A stretch of 64,000 nt of DNA from assembly GCA_039519185.1 (NCBI GenBank), contig CM076851.1:36687799-36751798 (forward strand), given 5' to 3'. The position numbers were made by a program, and so were the translations under genes. Below, one piece after another: positions 32,872-43,312 of this stretch. The DNA is from Astragalus membranaceus. Lineage: Eukaryota > Streptophyta > Magnoliopsida > Fabales > Fabaceae. The first letter of the stretch is position 1. Every line of letters begins with the position of its first letter. A model generated the notes under the pieces. That model searched no databases. It had not been told where the DNA came from and saw nothing but the letters and a program-made list of their open reading frames with translations.

Positions 32872-34114
32872 CACCCCCAAACTTGAACCGTTGCTTGTCC
32901 TCAAGCAATGACACTTGACACAGGCAAGCACACTGTTAATAAACAATCACAGCCAATGAATCAATTCAAATATGAAGCATAAAGAAGAATCAAGCTGAGC
33001 ATCAACTTTCAGACTATCACTCAATTGCAACCCTTCTGAAAAAATGAGTTCCCTAGCATATTCCTGCTCAAAAGTGTGTGTGTGACACTTTACTTAGTTC
33101 AGACCATAGCAAGGTTCAAGATTTCACTTAGCTAAGACATAGAGAGGTTTTCTTTTGGGAAAGCTAAAAATTTTTTCAAAAAGAAGGACAGACTAACAAT
33201 TCATGCTCAGAAAGGGGGGTTGAGCTTGATTAAGGGCTTTGATGCAGCAATCCAGAACTTTTAAGGCAGTGCACTTATTAAATCCTAACATTAACATTGC
33301 TGCAGCATCAGTGGCTGCAGCATTACAGACTCAGAATTGTACTTTGTTTAGACTTTTGACTTGATTTTGTACTGCAATGCCTTTAGTTTCATTTCCCTTC
33401 TAAATAGCATTTTTGCGCTTTTTTTTTTTTTTTTTTACAGTAGGCAATTGCAGCACATTACACAATTATTAACAGACACTGGTGCTTCGCACCTTCATTC
33501 AGACTTAATTTAGACATCCTAAACTATGTGCACATAACCCAGCATTGCTGCAGCAACAGTTGTTGCAGCACTGCATTCTTTCATGCTTTGCCTTAATATA
33601 TCTCAGAGAACCCCCAAACTTAGTTTCTTATGCTGCCCTAAGTTTTTAGTAGAAATTTAGCAGTTCCCTAGGTCTACCAACACTAGCCTAGTTTCAGATC
33701 ATCTTTAATTCACTAAGTTCCTACCTGAGTTCAAGTTTAAGTGTAGGAGCAGTAACAGAATAGTTCACTCATCAAACAGGGGTGTAATTACTCATTTCTC
33801 ACCATATCATCACTAAGTTTTTGCTCAACTCTACTTCTATTTTTCTTTTTAAATTCACTAATTTGACTGCAAATAACAGAGTACAAGACCTATGTATAGC
33901 TCCCCCCCCCCCCACTTAGAGCTGGGCAGTGACCTCACTGCACTTAAACTACAGGGAGAAAGCTACAGGACAGCAAACATCACATACTAGGAACAGAATA
34001 CAATCAAAACGAGCCACAAGAAAAATAGAAGCAAGTTTATTTGAACAGGACATACTAAAGCAGCACAGAAATTAAAAACATACTAAAACAATACTAAAAG
34101 TAGAACATATGAGA
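32872..34114 (-). other. 3' non-coding region of the Athila minus copy
   Basis: From the polypurine tract (32872-32890) to the end of ORF3, no coding is seen. It mirrors 48527-49771. It carries decamer pairs at 33298/33313 and 33546/33561, a T run at 33420-33437 and a C run at 33903-33913. Confidence 0.8.
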
Positions 34115-34645
34115 TTAGGGTGCAGGAGTTCCTGATTTAGCTCTGGGACTGGCACGAACTGGAGTACTTTTTCCTTGCTTCTTGGAAGTAGGCTTGGAAG
34201 ATTTAGCCTCAGCTGGCTTTGGGACATTCTTGGCTTCTGTTGCTGCAGCAGTTGGATGCCGCAGCACTGATCCTGTATCTGCAACAACAGGACCAGCATC
34301 AGAAACACTTGCCTTCTTTTGGGCAAGCACGAATTCCCTAGCCTCTTTGGCTTTCTTTGCAGCTTCAGCCTTCTCCTTATCAGCAGATGCCTTAGCTATG
34401 GCTTCATTTGCGGCAGCATTTGCAATTCCTTGCATGATTGCAGCAAGCACTGAATTATCTTCATTCTCAGGCATCACAGGTCTTGCTTCCTCATTGATTC
34501 TAGCTTCCTCTGGTACTCGCTCAGTCTTTCTTTTCTTGGTAATTCTCTTTGTCCTTTTCTGTTTGGGTGATGTCAGCATTTTAGAACAGGCTGCAGCATC
34601 AGCTGTTGCTGCAGCACCTGTTGCTGACGCACCCTCAAACTTCAA
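34115..34645 (-). pseudogene. ORF3 C-terminal part, N-terminus deleted
   Basis: Encodes the Lys/Ala-rich C-terminal half of ORF3 (KRTKRITKKRK, then alanine- and lysine-rich helical sequence). Compared with the right half, 1,872 bp upstream is missing. The deletion joins at TTGCTGCAGCA (34606-34616), a motif present at both parental sites. No ATG opens the fragment, so it is not a complete gene. Confidence 0.75.
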
Positions 34646-34663
34646 ATTTTCAGATCATTCACC

Positions 34664-34753
34664 TGCAAAATAAACACAAGACAACAACACACTGGTTTAT
34701 TAGACTAAACTCTGGGCTGCCTCCCAGTAGCGCTTGGTTTAAGAGTCCTCAGC
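34664..34753 (-). promoter_or_regulatory. Splice-acceptor-like conserved block (minus copy)
   Basis: Mirror of 46019-46106: aggactcttaaaccaagcgc, then gggaggcagcccag, then a T-rich tract ending ttttgcag. It lies between the pol stop and ORF3. Confidence 0.55.
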
Positions 34754-34770
34754 CTGACTTCCTTTTCAGA

Positions 34771-37700
34771 TTAAAGTTTCTGTAGCTCAGTGGTGATTTT
34801 GCTTCTCACCACTGGTTCTCCATAATATTTCTTCACCCTTTGACCATTTACTTTGAAGTGCTGCTTCCTCTCTTCACAATACAAATCTACAGCACCATGG
34901 GGATACACTTTCTCAACTTTAAAAGGTCCTGACCACCTTGACTTGAGTTTCCCAGGGAACAACTTGAGTCTTGAGTTGAATAGCAAAACTTGGTCACCTT
35001 CCTGAAGCTCCCTTTTCTGAATCCTCTTGTCATGCCAAGCCTTGGTTTTGGCCTTGTATAATTCAGAGTTCTCATAAGCAAAATGTCTCATTTCTTCTAA
35101 TTCATTCAGTTGCAGTAGCCTAGCTTCCCCTGCCTTAGTATGATCAAAATTCAGCTTTTTTATGGCCCAATGAGATTTATATTGGAGCTCTAAAGGCAGG
35201 TGGCAAGCTTTGCCATACACCAATCTGTAAGGAGACATACCCAAAGGAGTTTTAAAAGCAGTTCTGTAAGCCCAGAGGGCATCTTCTAAATGATTAGACC
35301 ACTCCTTTCTTGTAGGTCCTACCATCTTTTCAAGTATTCTCTTGATCTCTCTATTAGATAACTCAGCTTGGCCACTGGTCTGGGGATGATATGCTGTAGC
35401 AATTATGTGCTTAACCCCATACTTAGCTAAAAGAGCTTCAATCAATCTGTTGCAGAAATGAGTACCTTCATCACTGATTATGGCCCTTGGAGTACCAAAC
35501 CTTGTGAAAATATTCTTTTGCAAAAACTTGCTAACAGACTTAGCATCATTGTTAGGTAGAGCCACTGCTTCAACCCACTTTGACACATAGTCCACAGCCA
35601 CAAGGATGTAAACATTACCAAATGAAGGGGGAAAAGGTCCCATGAAGTCCATACCCCAAACATCAAAGAGTTCAATCTCTAGGATGTTGGTTAGAGGCAT
35701 TTCTTGCTTATTGGAAATGTTCCCACTCCTTTGGCAATTATCACATCTTTTTACTAACTCATGGGCATCCTTGAAAATGGTAGGCCAGTAGTAACCAGAT
35801 TGCAACACCTTTGCTGCCGTTCTCATACCCCCAAAGTGTCCTCCATAGGCTGCAGCATGGCATTGCTGCAGCACTTCCTGCTGCTCTTCCTCTGCTATAC
35901 ATCTTCTAAACAACTGATCAGGGCATTTTTTGTAGAGGAAGGGTTCGTCCCAGTAATATTGCTTGACAATGTGAAAGAACCTCTTCCTTTGTTGGTGATT
36001 CATGTCACATGGTACCACTTTGCTCACCAAGAAGTTGACTATGTCAGCGTACCATGGTGCTGCAACATCTGGTGCTGCAGCACTTACAGCCAGTAAGTGT
36101 TCATCAGGGAAGTGCTCTTTAATTTCACCAAATGTACCTGCACTTTCATTTTCCAGTCTAGACAAGTGATCAGCAACTTGGTTCTCTACCCCCTTTTTGT
36201 CTTTAATTTCAAGATCAAATTCTTGGAGGAGGAGAACCCATCTTATTAGCCTAGGTTTTGCATCTTTCTTAGTAATCAAGTACTTAATGGCTGAGTGATC
36301 AGTGTAAACAATCACTTTGGTGCCAACTAAGTATGATCTAAATTTATCAAATGCGAAAACCACAGCTAACAATTCTTTCTCAGTAGTTGTGTAGTTTAAT
36401 TGAGCATCTACAAGTGTTTTGCTAGCATAATAAATTGAATGAAAGACTTTTCCATACCTTTGGCCAAGGACAGCACCTATGGCATAATCACTAGCATCAC
36501 ACATGAGCTCAAATGGTTTATCCCAGTCAGGAGTAACAATAACAGGTGCAGTGACAAGGGCATTCTGCAATTTCTGGAATGCTGCAGCACAGTTCTCATC
36601 AAAAACAAAGGGAGTGTCATGCTGCAGCAATTGACACAGAGGCTTAGAAATTTTTGAGAAGTCCTTAATGAATCTTCTATAAAACCCAGCATGTCCAAGA
36701 AAACTTCTGACACCTTTCACATTGGTTGGAGGGTGCATCTTTTCAATTACTTCCACCTTAGCTCTATCAACCTCAATACCCTTCTTAGAGATCTTGTGAC
36801 CCAATACAATACCCTCTTGTACCATGAAATGGCATTTTTCCCAATTAAGCACCAAATTGGTCTCTTCACATCTGTCCAGAATCTTCTCTAAGTTATCAAG
36901 GCATAGTTGAAATGTTTCCCCAAAAACAGAGAAATCATCCATAAACACTTCCATTGATTTCTCAATAAACTCAGAGAAGATTGACATCATACACCTTTGG
37001 AAAGTTGCTGGTGCATTGCATAGCCCAAATGGCATTCTTCTGAAAGCAAAAGTACCATAGGGGCAAGTGAAAGTAGTCTTTTGCTGGTCTTCAGGTACTA
37101 TGGCTATTTGATTGTAGCCAGAGTAGCCATCCAAAAAGCAATAAAACTCCTTCCCAGCCAGTCTATCCAGCATTTGATCAATGAATGGCAAGGGAAAATG
37201 ATCTTTTCTTGTGGCTTTGTTGAGCTTCCTATAGTCCATACATATCCTCCAACCAGTTACAGTTCTTGTAGGAATAAGCTCATTCCTCTCATTGGCTACC
37301 ACTGTGACTCCTCCTTTCTTAGGGACACATTGTACAGGGCTTACCCATGCACTGTCAGAGATAGGATATACAATGCCAGCATCCAGCCACTTGATAATCT
37401 CTTTCTTCACAACTTCTTTCATAATGGGATTTAGCCTCCTCTGACCTTCAATACTGTTTTTAGCACCTTCCTCAAGAATGATTCTGTGCATGCAGATGGT
37501 AGGGCTAATTCCCTTGATATCAGACATTTGCCACCCAATTGCTTTCTTATGCCTCTTTAGGGTAGTAATGAGATCATGCTCTTGATTCTTAGAGAGATCA
37601 GATGCAATGATCACTGGCAATGTATCATTTTCCCCTAAATAGGCATATTTGAGATGCTGTGGCAATTCTTTCAGCTCAAGGGTTGGAGGCTTTTCTATAG

Positions 37701-40335
37701 AAGGCACATTCTTCTTGAGCTCAGAATCCCCCAGTTCCAGAGACTCATATTGCTTAGTCCAAACCTCTTTAACAGTGACTTCTTCATTTAGCAGCCCTTC
37801 TTCCAGCAATTCATTTTTTTCCATACCTGCAAGAGCTTGCACCAGATGGTCACTCTGTTTGTTGAACTGTTTCTGAACTACAGAATCTAAAGATACCACA
37901 AAGGAGCACTCCTCAGTTCCTTTTTCAGGAAACTTCAGGGCATTCATGACATTAAACTTTATCTCCTGATCATTAACCCTCATGGTCAACTCTCCCTTCT
38001 GCACATCAATTAGAGTCTTGCCAGTAGCTAGAAAGGGTCTTCCAAGTATGATAGGCACTTCCTTATCTGCATCAAAATCTAAAATCACAAAGTCAGCTGG
38101 AAAAACAAATTTATCTATCTTTATCAACACATCTTCAATGATTCCTTCAGGGTAGGCAATAGATCTATCTGCTAGTTGGAGTGTAACAGTTGTAGGTCTG
38201 GCAACTCCAATTCCCAACTGAGTAAATACAGACTTAGGCATCAAATTAATGCTTGCACCCAAGTCACAAAGAGCTCTACCAGTATAAGTTTCACCAATAG
38301 AACATGGGATAGTGAAACTGCCTGGATCCTTCAGTTTGCTTGGAAGCTTGCTTTGCATGATCATACTACACTCTTCTGTCATGGCTACTGTTTCAAATTC
38401 ACCTAGCCTCCTCCTTTTGGTTAAGACATCCTTCATAAACTTTGCATAGTTGGGCATTTGTTGAAGGGCCTCAACTAAAGGTACATTGATGTGCAGCTGT
38501 TTCAACACCTCAAGAAACTTGCCAAATTGCTTGTCTTGCTGTGCCTTCTTCAATCTCTGAGGAAATGGTGGAGGTGGCACATCTTGATCAAGCACTGGTG
38601 GTGGCACTGGTATTGCATCAGATGCTGCAGCATCAGCTGCTGTCGCATCTGACTTATTTTTCTTTTCATTTTTTTCAACTTTTTCATTTTTTTCAGAATC
38701 TTTTTCTTTTCTTTTGTCACTCCCACTTGTGTGAAGTGATGGCCCATTCAAATCCTTCCCACTCCTTAGAGATATAGCCTTGCATGTTTCCTTAGCCTTG
38801 GATGATGAAGCTTCAGTAGTAGATGGCAATGATCCACTAGGCCTTTGGGTTAGAGCAGAGGCTATTTGGCCTATTTGATTCTCAAGATTTTTAATTGCAG
38901 CTCCCTGTGTCTGATATTGAGTCTTTGTTTCATTCATGAAAGCCTTGAGCATGGCTTCCATAGAGTTATCAGTTGCAGGCGCAGCTTGTCTTGATTGAGC
39001 AGGAAATCCTGGTGGTACAGCAGGTGCTGGAGTAGCTGTTGCAACAGGTGTTGCTGCAGCATTGTTGCTCCACCTAAAATTTGGATGATCTCTCCACCCA
39101 GGATTATAGGTATTTGAGTATGGATTATTACCCTTGTTGTACCCAACATAGTTGACTGAGATAGGGTTCGCAGGACATTCCTCATAAAGATGACCTCCCC
39201 CACAATAAACACAACTTGGGGAGGAACCGCATGGAGCTGGTTCAATTGCTGCAACAGTTGCTTCAGTTGCTGCAGCAGAAGTTGCTGCCGCACTAGGTGA
39301 ACCCATGTTTTTGATCATATTAGATAGTGAAGCCACTTGAGCAGACAAGGCAGTAATTTCACTGACTTCATGCACACCAGCCACCTTCTTTTGAGCACTT
39401 AACCTAGCAGTAGGCCATTGGTAGCTATTTGCAGCAATATCCTCAATAAGATTATAAGCATCATTGTAAGATCCTTTGAGTAGAACTCCTCCAGATGAAG
39501 CATCAAGCATGAGCCTTGTTTGGGGTTCCAATCCATTGTAGAAGGTTTCCATTTGGATGATGACAGGGATACCATGGTGTGGGCACTTTCTCAACAGTTC
39601 CTTGTATCTTTCCCATGCTTCAAACAAAGTTTCAAATTCAGTTTGCTTAAAAGAGGTAATTTCATTTCTCATCCTGGCATTCTTTATTGGAGGAAAATAT
39701 TTTGTCATAAATTTTTCTGCCATCTCATTCCAAGTAGTGATAGAGTTAGGCTCTAGAGAGTTAAGCCAGGCCTTTGCTCTATCCTTCAAGGAATAAGGGA
39801 ACAGTTTCAGTTTGAAAGCATCATCTGAAACACCAGGGAGAATGAAATTACTGCAAACCTCAACAAATTGTTTCAAATGCAGATGTGGGTCTTCAAGGGG
39901 ACCACCACCAAACTGCCCAATTGTTTGAAGCATTTGGAACATCATAGGCTTGAACTCAAAATGGGTTGTAGCAATTTCTGGCCTCACTATGCCTGTTTGC
40001 ATAGTTTGGGGGTCAAAAATTGCATAGTCCCTCATGGGCCTGTCCCTGTCATTAGCCATTCCTATGACATTCATATCAATGATCTGTCTTCGGTACCCTC
40101 CATCACCATCACCTTGAATTGCAGTATGAGGGGGTGAAGGTGGTGGACTGATATCACCATCAACAGTAGGAGTAGGACTAGCCATAGCAGCAGCTCGCCC
40201 TAATTCAATAAGTCCTGGGGTACTGTGAACTCTTCTCAGATTTCTGAAATGTCTTTCTATCTCTGGGTGCAACTGGAATTCTGGGGTGTTGCGTCTATGC
40301 CTGTGCATATGCTGCAGCAACAGATGTAGCAGCAA
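34771..40335 (-). CDS. Intact Athila-like Gag-Pol polyprotein
   Basis: A single 1,854-codon frame that could supply all replication enzymes. Gag capsid-like region about 125-300 (MMFQMLQTIGQFGGGPLEDP, FPYSLKDRAKAWLNSLEPNS). A zinc-knuckle-like CVYCGGGHLYEEC at 375-387. Basic Lys/Glu-rich linker 540-565. Protease around CDLGAS, with Asp at 691. RT about 965-1180 with the catalytic FMDD at 1131-1134. RNase H includes YTDHSAIKYLITKKDAKPR and ends ADHLSRLE. Integrase has a CDNCQRSG zinc finger, core DVWGMDFMGPFPPSFG, ISDEGTHFCN, and E in SGQAELSNRE. The order and single ORF fit the Athila lineage. Start uncertain: ATG at residue 1 (40335) or at 51. It lies just after the primer site. No disabling mutation was noticed. 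Confidence 0.93.
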   Translation of the reverse strand: MLLHLLLQHMHRHRRNTPEFQLHPEIERHFRNLRRVHSTPGLIELGRAAAMASPTPTVDGDISPPPSPPHTAIQGDGDGGYRRQIIDMNVIGMANDRDRPMRDYAIFDPQTMQTGIVRPEIATTHFEFKPMMFQMLQTIGQFGGGPLEDPHLHLKQFVEVCSNFILPGVSDDAFKLKLFPYSLKDRAKAWLNSLEPNSITTWNEMAEKFMTKYFPPIKNARMRNEITSFKQTEFETLFEAWERYKELLRKCPHHGIPVIIQMETFYNGLEPQTRLMLDASSGGVLLKGSYNDAYNLIEDIAANSYQWPTARLSAQKKVAGVHEVSEITALSAQVASLSNMIKNMGSPSAAATSAAATEATVAAIEPAPCGSSPSCVYCGGGHLYEECPANPISVNYVGYNKGNNPYSNTYNPGWRDHPNFRWSNNAAATPVATATPAPAVPPGFPAQSRQAAPATDNSMEAMLKAFMNETKTQYQTQGAAIKNLENQIGQIASALTQRPSGSLPSTTEASSSKAKETCKAISLRSGKDLNGPSLHTSGSDKRKEKDSEKNEKVEKNEKKNKSDATAADAAASDAIPVPPPVLDQDVPPPPFPQRLKKAQQDKQFGKFLEVLKQLHINVPLVEALQQMPNYAKFMKDVLTKRRRLGEFETVAMTEECSMIMQSKLPSKLKDPGSFTIPCSIGETYTGRALCDLGASINLMPKSVFTQLGIGVARPTTVTLQLADRSIAYPEGIIEDVLIKIDKFVFPADFVILDFDADKEVPIILGRPFLATGKTLIDVQKGELTMRVNDQEIKFNVMNALKFPEKGTEECSFVVSLDSVVQKQFNKQSDHLVQALAGMEKNELLEEGLLNEEVTVKEVWTKQYESLELGDSELKKNVPSIEKPPTLELKELPQHLKYAYLGENDTLPVIIASDLSKNQEHDLITTLKRHKKAIGWQMSDIKGISPTICMHRIILEEGAKNSIEGQRRLNPIMKEVVKKEIIKWLDAGIVYPISDSAWVSPVQCVPKKGGVTVVANERNELIPTRTVTGWRICMDYRKLNKATRKDHFPLPFIDQMLDRLAGKEFYCFLDGYSGYNQIAIVPEDQQKTTFTCPYGTFAFRRMPFGLCNAPATFQRCMMSIFSEFIEKSMEVFMDDFSVFGETFQLCLDNLEKILDRCEETNLVLNWEKCHFMVQEGIVLGHKISKKGIEVDRAKVEVIEKMHPPTNVKGVRSFLGHAGFYRRFIKDFSKISKPLCQLLQHDTPFVFDENCAAAFQKLQNALVTAPVIVTPDWDKPFELMCDASDYAIGAVLGQRYGKVFHSIYYASKTLVDAQLNYTTTEKELLAVVFAFDKFRSYLVGTKVIVYTDHSAIKYLITKKDAKPRLIRWVLLLQEFDLEIKDKKGVENQVADHLSRLENESAGTFGEIKEHFPDEHLLAVSAAAPDVAAPWYADIVNFLVSKVVPCDMNHQQRKRFFHIVKQYYWDEPFLYKKCPDQLFRRCIAEEEQQEVLQQCHAAAYGGHFGGMRTAAKVLQSGYYWPTIFKDAHELVKRCDNCQRSGNISNKQEMPLTNILEIELFDVWGMDFMGPFPPSFGNVYILVAVDYVSKWVEAVALPNNDAKSVSKFLQKNIFTRFGTPRAIISDEGTHFCNRLIEALLAKYGVKHIIATAYHPQTSGQAELSNREIKRILEKMVGPTRKEWSNHLEDALWAYRTAFKTPLGMSPYRLVYGKACHLPLELQYKSHWAIKKLNFDHTKAGEARLLQLNELEEMRHFAYENSELYKAKTKAWHDKRIQKRELQEGDQVLLFNSRLKLFPGKLKSRWSGPFKVEKVYPHGAVDLYCEERKQHFKVNGQRVKKYYGEPVVRSKITTELQKL

Positions 40336-40428
40336 CTAACGCTGAAGCAACAGAAACAACACAAACAGAATTAGTAACAAAAGGCACTAAGTTGCTAACT
40401 AATTAAACAATCAATTTAACTAAAATTT

Positions 40429-40445
40429 CCCCGGCAACGGCGCCA
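40429..40445 (-). promoter_or_regulatory. Primer-binding site, tRNA-Asp type
   Basis: The minus strand reads TGGCGCCGTTGCCGGGG, complementary to the plant tRNA-Asp 3' end, 6 bp from LTR L2. Confidence 0.9.
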
Positions 40446-40451
40446 AAAACT

Positions 40452-41258
40452 TGTTGTGTGAAAACGTAGTGCAAGTATACACTGTCTTTGCAAGTAATAA
40501 AGGATAAATGAGATCGTTCCCACGAGGAAATTAGCTAAATACAAGAGTTTAATTTTGCTAACAAATTAGTGAATAAAGTAAATGACACACAAATTTTGAG
40601 TAACATGAACAGTAAAGGTAAATGGAAATGGTGATTATGATTCAGTGATGAGAACAAGCTGAGATGCATTCACTTTAGTACTTCATTAGTATGCTATTAA
40701 GGGTATATTCAATGCTGCAGCATTAGGTGCTGCAGCAATAAGACATTATTCTCTCGAATACTTTACACTAGGGTTTCCTTGCAAGAGTTTATCTCTAAAC
40801 CCTAAAGAAGTACTTCCTAGGCTGCTTGGACACCGGCAGTAATCACCTTATGGGTTTTACCTTCCTATCTCTAGGGTTAAGCAAGGAACATCAAGATCTC
40901 TCATTAATGCCCACTACCCATATTACCTTGTGAGATTAATTTACAAACCATCTCTGAATTTATAAATGTTATTTAAAATAGACGGCCAATCCTATTTTAA
41001 AATGGAAATATTATCACGCACAAGGTAAAATGCACAACATTAAATATACTTCATAAATAGCATAAAAATTCTAGTTACTTCAGATCCAGCATCTCAACTA
41101 TGAGAAGTTAGCTCATATTGAGCTTACAAAACATGGAAAACAACTTAAACAAAGGAGTAGAAGTCATATTACAAACTCCAAAGGAAGAAATGATACTATT
41201 GAGAGGAGACAGTGAAGGAACTCCAGTAGTCACAATGGAGATCTGATCCAGCTCTTCT
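40452..41258 (-). repeat. LTR L2, partial (inner 807 bp)
   Basis: Identical in reading to L1 from TGTTGTGTGAAAACG up to gctcttct (41251-41258), where it switches to ORF3 sequence. The outer ~570 bp, including the TATA region, is missing, so the gag-pol copy has no complete 5' LTR promoter next to it. Confidence 0.88.
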
Positions 41259-42505
41259 TCCTCCTCAGACGTATCAGGATCCTCCTCATCACTTTCTTTA
41301 TTCAATTCTTCCATGATTTCCTTGTATTGATCTTTCTCCTCTTCACTTAGTGACTCATCATCTGATTCCAGCATGTCCTCTTCATCTACTAGTTCAGTCT
41401 GCTTCTTCTTTCCTTTCTTAATGTCTTGCCTCTTCCTCTTCTTTTCAACTACAACTTCTGGCTCGGCTTCCACATTCACCTCCTTTTCTACAGCTTCAGG
41501 TTCCATACAGTCATCTTCAAGCACCCATTCTGGAAATGCTGGTGCTTCCTCAGCAGAAAGTTCTTTCGCAATCGCAGCTAGCACAGTACTTAACCAATCC
41601 TGCTGTTTCCTCATAAATTCCCATACAGCCCGCTGCTGCAGCATGAATTGTGGCAGCATGGTGGGCTCACCAGATGCTGCCGCAATGCTTTTTTCTCTCA
41701 GCACGGTAGGAAATGCAGCCATGGGGAAACTTTTCTGCTCTCCCAGAATTTCAACACCAGCATTTATACACAATGAGGTTATCAGGCAGGGGAAGAACAA
41801 ATAACCCGCAGTTTTACCCTTGCAAACCATGATTTCCCTACAGATCAACCTTCCAATGTCAGCATTCTTTTTGGTCAGAATAGCATTCAGCAGCATCATC
41901 CTTTCTTTCTCTAAATTTGTAGCATGAGAGGTAGGCAAAAGGGACTGTTTGATGAAGTTGAACCAGACCTTTGCATCATGAGTCAAATATTGCCTCTTGA
42001 TTTTAAATTCATTCGCACTGCATGGTTCCCACGGTGTTCCTGGTAGAGAAATACTTCGCTTGACTCCTTCCATCTCTTTCTTTCTCCAATTGGCAACAGC
42101 ATTTCCGAAGGCAGGACTATGGAAATCTAACCCATAGCTTGCATTGATTGCTAAGGAGTCAAAATCCACAGCTACCCCGCGTACCTTAGACACAAATCGC
42201 TGCTTTCCATCCTTTGGGGGTGGAATACCTTCATAAAATTCTCGCACTACAGAAGCGTAGAAGAACTTGGGGTGCTGCACCAATCTCTCCCAGCCTAGTG
42301 CGCTCACAATGGATGTGAACGCATTAGAGGCTCCTTTCAATTCGAGACCCCGTTCTGCCCAGAAATTCATATTTTGAAACTTCTCAGCTTCGCTCACTTC
42401 TTGATTCTTTAAGCTTCTTCTGCGCAATTGGGTCGATTCACCACGGCCAGGGTTGGATTGGTGCTTGCCAGAGGATTTGGAAGCACTAGCCTTTGTTCTA
42501 GTCAT
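41255..42505 (-). pseudogene. ORF3 N-terminal part fused into LTR L2
   Basis: Starts MTRTKASASKSSGKHQSN at 42505 and keeps the frame through the conserved central region (FYEGIPPPKDGKQRF, LPGTPWEPCSANEF, LLNAILTKKNADIGRLICRE). It then passes the acidic stretch EDPDTSEEEEE and enters LTR sequence (LDQISIVTTGV...), ending at 41108. This domain resembles the plant transposon ORF found downstream of pol in Athila-type elements, sometimes called env-like. No signal peptide or clear membrane segment is seen. In this copy the A-run that breaks the right-hand copy is one base shorter and the frame is open. Confidence 0.7.
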
Positions 42506-42859
42506 GGTGGATTTTGTGAGATTAGGGAGGAATTGGTGGAGAGGTTCAGGGACGGTTACGATGAGTTCTTTGAGAGAAAAGAGGTAGTTTCGGTGAGGAG
42601 ATCGAATGGGAGTGGGTGGTTTTAAGTAATGGGAAGGGACGGTTTTATTGGGAAGAGGATCTGCACGTTTTACTTTCGCACATAGCCGTTGGGTCGTGGG
42701 GTATGTGGAGGGTTAGGATTGAATGATGGGACGGTTCTCTGACTTGACTTGACCACTCACTGCTGACCCATCAGATCTTGTACCATACTGCAATTATTTT
42801 ATTACCGCATAGCTGCTACTCACTGCTGTAGCAACACTGCTTCAAGCATTGAGTAGCAT
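42506..42859 (-). other. Region upstream of ORF3 with junction to gag
   Basis: Mirrors 46160-46506. At about 42847-42860 a short filler (about agtagcatcagctg) joins the ORF3 upstream region to a gag fragment. Confidence 0.65.
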
Positions 42860-43312
42860 CAGCTGGTGGTGGCACATCTTGATCAAGCACTGGTGGTGGC
42901 ACTGGTATTGCATCAGATGCTGCAGCATCAGCTGCTGTCGCATCTGACTTATTTTTCTTTTCATTTTTTTCAACTTTTTCATTTTTTTCAGAATCTTTTT
43001 CTTTTCTTTTGTCACTCCCACTTGTGTGAAGTGATGGCCCATTCAAATCCTTCCCACTCCTTAGAGATATAGCCTTGCATGTTTCCTTAGCCTTGGATGA
43101 TGAAGCTTCAGTAGTAGATGGCAATGATCCACTAGGCCTTTGGGTTAGAGCAGAGGCTATTTGGCCTATTTGATTCTCAAGATTTTTAATTGCAGCTCCC
43201 TGTGTCTGATATTGAGTCTTTGTTTCATTCATGAAAGCCTTGAGCATGGCTTCCATAGAGTTATCAGTTGCAGGCGCAGCTTGTCTTGATTGAGCAGGAA
43301 ATCCTGGTGGTA
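42860..43312 (-). pseudogene. Gag fragment at the centre of the composite
   Basis: Duplicates codons about 441-588 of the Gag-Pol frame (MEAMLKAFMNETKTQYQTQG through LDQDVPPP), minus strand. It ends abruptly at 43312 beside plus-strand pol. The change of strand here is the centre of the palindrome. Confidence 0.85.

Noticed and set aside
34182..40137. Many plus-strand ORFs of 60-165 codons across the Athila minus copy
   Set aside because: All are shadows of the minus-strand Gag-Pol and ORF3 frames; the same ones recur mirrored in the plus half.
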